From Sternotherus odoratus (lineage: Eukaryota > Chordata > Testudines > Kinosternidae), in assembly GCA_032164245.1 (NCBI GenBank), contig JAVMKO010000001.1, positions 168,383,434 through 168,447,433 on the forward strand: 64,000 nt of DNA. The letters run 5' to 3'. The notes under the pieces are model-generated. The model did no database searches, was not told the origin of the DNA, and was given only the letters and a program-made list of their open reading frames with translations. Each line of letters begins with the position of its first letter. The stretch's first letter is position 1. Shown here piece by piece: positions 59,480 through 64,000 of the stretch. The position numbers and the translations under genes were made by a program.

Positions 59480-59763
59480 TAAGTACCTGGATCGGCGGGT
59501 AGTGATCGATCTTTTGGCAATTGATTTATCACATCTCATCAAGATGCGATAAATCGATCGCCAATGGCGCTTCCATTGACTCCGGAACTCCAGCTCACTG
59601 AGAGGTGCAAGCTGGAGTTGATGGGGAGTCCGCTGCAGACCGCTGCAGCCGTGAGGACAACAGGTAAGTCGGCTGAAAATACGCGGACTTCAGCTATGTT
59701 ATTCACATAGCTGAAATTGTGTATCCTCGGTCGACCCCTCCCCCTAGTGTAGCCCAGCCCTAA
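59480..59763. mobile_element. Second MITE fragment next to 59213-59442
   Basis: Contains the inverted pair GATTTATCACATCT / GATGCGATAAATC around a short loop (about 59522-59556) and a right end CCTAGTGTAGCCCAGCCCTAA. The left terminus is missing or degenerate. The style is that of common turtle MITEs. UBASH3A intron 3. Confidence 0.6.
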
Positions 59764-59995
59764 GTCAGTTTTGAGAATGGAACTTAGCCTCTTAAATAAC
59801 TTAGGCACTTTTGAAAATTTGACCTGTGATCAGGGTGTTTTCTGAATCTAAAGATAATATAATCTAAATAATTCACCCTATGAATATTGAGAAATTCTCT
59901 ACAGAATGAGTCTTAAACACCATAATGAGGTGCTGCCTCACCCTTAAAGGATCAATGTGTACACTTCAATGGAAGAATGGTATGGGTATCTGTAG

Positions 59996-60250
59996 CAGGG
60001 TAGTCACCCGCTCCTGCCCAGCCCTGGGAGAGGGCTGGGGAAAGGGAAGAACTGGGCTGATTGGGAGGCAGCCTCAGCTGGGGCCATGCCCCAAACAGAC
60101 CCAGCTGGCCCTATAAAGGCCAGGGAAGCCAGGAGCTGAAAGACTCTCTGTCTAGCTTGCTGAGGGAGAAGGGCTGGGCTGCCTAGAAGCTGAGAGAGTA
60201 TCTGAGGTGGAGCAGGGCTGGGGGAAGGCCAGAGTTCCTTGTAGCACTTT
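59996..60250 (+). other. LTR-like fragment with TATA box
   Basis: GTAGCAGGGTAGTCACCCGC, then GC-rich sequence, a CCCTATAAAGGCC box at about 60109-60121 and AGCCAGGAGCTGAAAGACTC downstream. This fits the promoter part of a retroelement LTR, truncated at the right. No internal genes beside it. UBASH3A intron 3. Confidence 0.5.
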
Positions 60251-60656
60251 GCCATTAGTTTAATCCGAGATCTATTGAAACCATATGGAAAGTGCTGTGA
60301 TGGAGCATTGGACACACAAATTATATTCATTATAATGTCATACTCTATAATGCTGCTGAGACTACAAAATAAAGAGAACAAGTTTCATAGCAAAATGTCA
60401 AACACCGTGGTACTAGTTGGCCATTAATAACATTTATAGGAAATAAAATGTGTATTAATTTGTAATGAATGTAGTGCTCTTGAAAGGTGTAAAAGTCTGA
60501 ATTGACCACAGAAAGTATGCATAAGCAACAGCATTTTCAAGCTTCCATACAATGCAAATCAACCTTGTTCTAGGTGGAATATTTCAAGTGATAGAGTAAT
60601 CTAACCTCTGTGAACATTCAGTACTTGTTCTTTCTCCTGTGACTGCCAGCCAAAGT

Positions 60657-60913
60657 CAGGGCCGGCTCCAGACACCAGCATAGGAAGCACGTGCCTAGGG
60701 CAGCACTCTGTAAGAGGCAGCATTCCGGCCATGCCACCCCTACCCCCCCCTCCACTCCTCTGGCTGCACCTTGGTCATGCCATCTCCCCCTTCGCTCCTC
60801 CGGCCGCACCGCAACCACGCCACCCCACCCCCCTTTTTTTCCTCCAGCGGCATTCCTCCGGCTGCCTTTTTTTTTTTTTGCTTGGGGTGGCAAAAAAGTT
60901 AGAGCCGGCCCTG
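60657..60913. mobile_element. Non-autonomous hAT-like element, 257 bp
   Basis: CAGGGCCGGCTC at 60657 is the exact reverse complement of GAGCCGGCCCTG ending at 60913. Flanking octamers GCCAAAGT (60649-60656) and GCCAGAGT (60914-60921) match at 7 of 8. The interior is C-rich with CCTCCGGC repeats and T-runs. UBASH3A intron 3, about 130 bp upstream of exon 4. Confidence 0.85.
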
Positions 60914-61046
60914 GCCAGAGTGCCAACTATACCGAACTATGGGAGTGGTTTTAAGGTTTGGATACTGTTCAGTAGGAATTGTTTTTATTAGGCGATTGAT
61001 GCCACTGATGGTTTATAATCCATGTTCCTCATATGTTTTCTTTTAG

Positions 61047-61245
61047 TGTGAAGACCGGAAAGTAGAAGTCTTGCATGAAGCCTTAAAGAAAGTTGGTGAC
61101 AGGTTTTTAAATTTGTTCCCACCTGTCATTTCTCTATCACTACATTCATCTGTCAGCTACCTTGGTTTCTTCATTAATGATGCCCATGCAAATATCATCA
61201 AAGAGTTTGCTGTGGCTTTTTCTACTGAGGCTTCGATCTTGGCAG
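61047..61245 (+). CDS. UBASH3A: UBASH3A exon 4: 2H domain, middle part
   Basis: 199 bp, phase 0 in and phase 1 out. Encodes CEDRKVEVLHEALKKVGDRF, LHSSVSYLGFFINDAHANII and EFAVAFSTEASILA. Matches human CEDQKVECLYEALKRAGDRL...EFAMTFATEASLLA. Acceptor TTTTCTTTTAG, donor GTACCA. Confidence 0.97.
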
Positions 61246-62947
61246 GTACCATCAATGTCTATTGGAAACTGTACTAATTTAAGTAACTACTGGATTTCTG
61301 ATGGGGCTCGGATCAGATTCTGTTGTTCAGATTCTGTGGTTCGGGGGAAAGTGAGGGGCAGGGGATAAGAAGAGCTGGGTACCAGCTGTCTCGCGTAGTT
61401 TACACAGCAGACATAATGTATCAGCCTAAAATATCTCTTTTTCCCAAAAGCCAAATGCATAAAATGACAGTTAGTAAAAACACTTGATGGTGTTCTTATT
61501 ATCTTTGAGAAATCCAAGCAACAAAAATCTTTGTAACATTCTGTAGGCAATTACTGGGTAGAATTATCTGTAAAATGTATATACTATGTATGTCTCTCTA
61601 TTTAGGCACTTAACTGTGGTCATCGCCATGGTTTCTGAGGCAGGCTTGATGTCTGTTCAGTGTTGCATTGCTACACAGCAGCTTCAGGTCAAGGGGTTAC
61701 CTTAGTAGAAGTATGGGAGTTTTTGTAAAAATAAATTAACGCATACATTGGAAGCATAATGTGAAGTATTAATGCTCCGAGCCTCCAAAATAGAAAGGGA
61801 CAGAGAATATAAAACTTCACCATTCCTAAACTTGAAGCCTGGCACATCATTTAGGATAATGGTGAGTTTTATGTTCATGGATGAGGAAGGGAGGAAATTC
61901 AAGAGAAAACAAATGAATCCAGAAGGACTACATCAACATAAGCCTTATCACGTCAGATCCTCTGGCTCTATGCTTTAGTTAAGGCAGTGTGGGAAGGTGA
62001 TGGGCCCCTTTGGCTTTTGGCGACGTTCAGGTTACTACGGTCATGCTGTGAAGAAAGATAGGTAGGAAGAAAGTTAGGCATCCAAACAGATTTGTAAATG
62101 TCTGAAATTCCTAAAATACCCACATAGACTAGTCAGCTCTCATGGTTTGGGACTGAGTCACAGATTTCCCGTCAGGGACCTGTGCTTCAGAGTGATCCTT
62201 GAAAACTGTATGTCTGAGACATGACATATTGACAGAACTTTACTACGTTGATGTCACAGATCAAATCAATACATATCACTAAGAATGCCAAAAACTAAAT
62301 TTAAGACAAAAGGCCAAATGCTGGGTCCATCTTACACTGCAATAAGAAGAAGAAGAGGGAAAGGTAGGGATATATTCAAAGCAAGGTTTCTTATGCTGGG
62401 GAAGGGAGAGGAATGGAAGGCTCTATGAAGTCCACTAAGGACTTTGCAGTACATCTCCGGGATGTGCTTGGATGTGACAGTGATGAGTACTATAGATAGC
62501 CTTATAATATACAGACAGTAATGGGTGCAATAAGGCTTGATACAAAAGAGGACAAAGAGGGGATCAATCTGTATATTTGTCTTTCTTAGAGTTTCCCTTA
62601 GCACTCATCACATCAGCATACAAGTGTTCGGCAGATAGGAGCCATGGATTTCCCATCAAGCAATCTCCAGAGATCCTGACCTCTTTTCTCCTGCCCCTGG
62701 GATAACAGAGTTTACTGCGGGCCTAGGGCTTCAGTCACCCAGTACTGCTCCTGTATGAGGAAGGGAAAGAGATAGTTTTGGGGTTAAGGGTTGCAGCTAT
62801 CTCCTCGTGGGAAGGAGAATGGTGGGCTATGGGGGAAGGGGCCTATTTCAAAGCCATTATCTAACCAACCTCTTCTTGAACATGTGCCCCATCTCCTCCT
62901 CACAGTCAGCTCACTACTCTAATTGGGAAGCACTGCCTCCCCATATG

Positions 62948-63084
62948 CAGGGGTGCTGGAACAATTTGTATAGTGGGGGTGCTAAGAGCCATTGAAGCAA
63001 ACTGTAAACCCTGTATATGATGGAAATCACTTCAAGACAGGGGGCACAACAGCACCCCCAGCATCCCTAGTCCCAGCACCTATG
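62948..63084. mobile_element. Minimal hAT-like element, 137 bp
   Basis: CAGGGGTGCTGGAAC at the left is mirrored by GTCCCAGCACCTATG at the right (12 of 15). Octamers CCCATATG (62940-62947) and TCCATATG (63085-63092) flank it, 7 of 8 identical. An inner inverted pair TGGGGGTGCT / AGCACCCCCA is also present. UBASH3A intron 4. Confidence 0.78.
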
Positions 63085-63627
63085 TCCATATGTCATCTTC
63101 TAGCACGAAGAGTTCTATGGTTGGCAGTCAGGACAGTTGCAGGGAAAGGAGAGGAGTCAAGTGTGCAAAGGAATTTGTGGTGGGTCAGGAGGCCACGGAG
63201 GGTAGGCACTATGCAGCTGCATCAGAGACAGAGGGTACCTCTCTCAGGAGCCATGGAGTTATATGCAACTGCAGCGCCTGAGTGGACTCTGCACCAGCTG
63301 ATGGTTTAGCACCAGGATTTGGTTGATGGTATTTTCTTTTCTGAGAAGTAATATTTTGTAGAAGAAAATAAGGGAGTATTTATTAGTGAACCAGAAAGAA
63401 TGAAAAAAAAAATTTTTACAACAAGGGTGAACTCTGCACATCACCAGATTAAGAATGTTTACTTGGAAATCATGTAATAGTCTGAAAGATTGCCTTTGGT
63501 TACTACATTGTTTCATATACTGCGCAGAAGTCTATGGAATAACATTCTGCTTTGTGCTGCTAAATAAACAGTCTAGATAAACTTCATCTCATTTTGTGAC
63601 TTTATAGGATTATTATTTTCTCCCTAG

Positions 63628-63797
63628 ATTGCCGCGTGAAGCCCTGCATAAAGCAGTTGCACCTTACCCTGGCTCATAAGTTTTATCCTCACCATCAAAA
63701 AACTTTGGAACAATTAGCCAAATCTATCAACCCGGGACAAAGCTGTGTGTGGACAGCTGCTTTGTATTCTAGAGATATGCGCTTTGTAAATTACCAG
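63628..63797 (+). CDS. UBASH3A: UBASH3A exon 5: 2H domain, second HxT motif
   Basis: 170 bp; completes Asp, then encodes CRVKPCIKQLHLTLAHKFYP, HHQKTLEQLAKSINPGQSC and WTAALYSRDMRFVNYQ, ending on a whole codon before GTACAG. HLT (residues 196-198) is the second HxT motif. The next exon (start of the SH3 region in mammals) is beyond the window end. Confidence 0.97.
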
Positions 63798-64000
63798 GTA
63801 CAGCTTTCAACCTTACTTAATCTTCTGTAGTCATGTATTTTAAAGTCTTCTTAAAGCACATTTATTTTTTATTTATGGAAAAAATATGTGTGCATAACTC
63901 AGTTTCAGTACACATTACAATACAAGGTGCTTCTTTTGGCTGAAAAAATTGTCGTCTCAAATCAGTGGAAGATTGAGTGGCTGTTGATATGCAGACCAGT
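63798..64000 (+). other. UBASH3A: Start of UBASH3A intron 5
   Basis: Sequence after the donor at 63798; no further exon is visible before the window ends. Confidence 0.8.

Larger units (their letters stand above)
52225..63797 (+). other. UBASH3A: UBASH3A gene, 5' part (spliced), TULA/STS-2
   Basis: Five coding exons in phase give 241 residues collinear with the N-terminal third to half of mammalian UBASH3A. They cover the UBA domain (about residues 20-58) and the 2H phosphoesterase-like domain (about 70-240) with HIT (110-112) and HLT (196-198). The mammalian protein is expressed in T cells, binds ubiquitin and CBL, and damps antigen-receptor signalling. The SH3 and C-terminal histidine-phosphatase exons are downstream of the window. 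Introns are 3.37, 2.15, 2.96 and 2.38 kb, all GT/AG, and carry several MITEs and an LTR-like fragment. It is divergent from TMPRSS3, as in human. Confidence 0.95.

Overview
This is a vertebrate nuclear window, almost certainly from a turtle and probably a cryptodire. It carries two spliced genes whose exons read like reptilian orthologues of TMPRSS3 and UBASH3A. The rest is introns and intergenic DNA full of repeats typical of turtles: several CR1 LINE copies, a tRNA-derived SINE with a CR1-like tail, short hAT-like and PIF/Harbinger-like elements, a Helitron and microsatellites. The species call is inference from repeat style and protein similarity; there is nothing bacterial here.

Layout. 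From 1 to about 22,900 I find no host gene. This stretch holds a TIR element (1-457), an inverted-dimer retroposon with a 13-bp target duplication (545-966), a hAT-like element (2759-3119), a CR1 LINE (about 5608-9213) split by a 1,817-bp Helitron (6338-8154), GC-rich repeats and a minisatellite (about 10,600-14,260), a decayed CR1, a Gypsy-type reverse-transcriptase relic (about 15,200-15,700), a 5S-rRNA-derived retroposon with a 20-bp target duplication (16107-16342) and a pogo/Tigger-like element (19235-19533).

From 23,408 to 46,323 on the minus strand lie eleven coding exons of TMPRSS3, a type II transmembrane serine protease. In order they encode the membrane anchor, LDL-receptor class A module, SRCR domain and trypsin-like protease with its His/Asp/Ser triad, down to the stop codon. 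Every junction has GT/AG sites and matching phase. Only about 32 N-terminal residues upstream of the membrane exon were not found.

From 52,225 to the window end on the plus strand are the first five coding exons of UBASH3A (TULA/STS-2). They cover the start codon, the UBA domain and the 2H phosphoesterase-like region with both HxT motifs. The SH3 and histidine-phosphatase exons lie beyond the window. The two genes are divergently transcribed, as in the human 21q22.3 neighbourhood. They belong to unrelated pathways (a cell-surface protease; a lymphocyte signalling regulator) and nothing suggests joint function.

The most interesting structures are repeats: the Helitron inserted exactly between A and T inside the CR1 reading frame, three copies of one retroposon family that all have a head-to-head inverted arm, and the 5S-derived retroposon. 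I saw no convincing new gene system.
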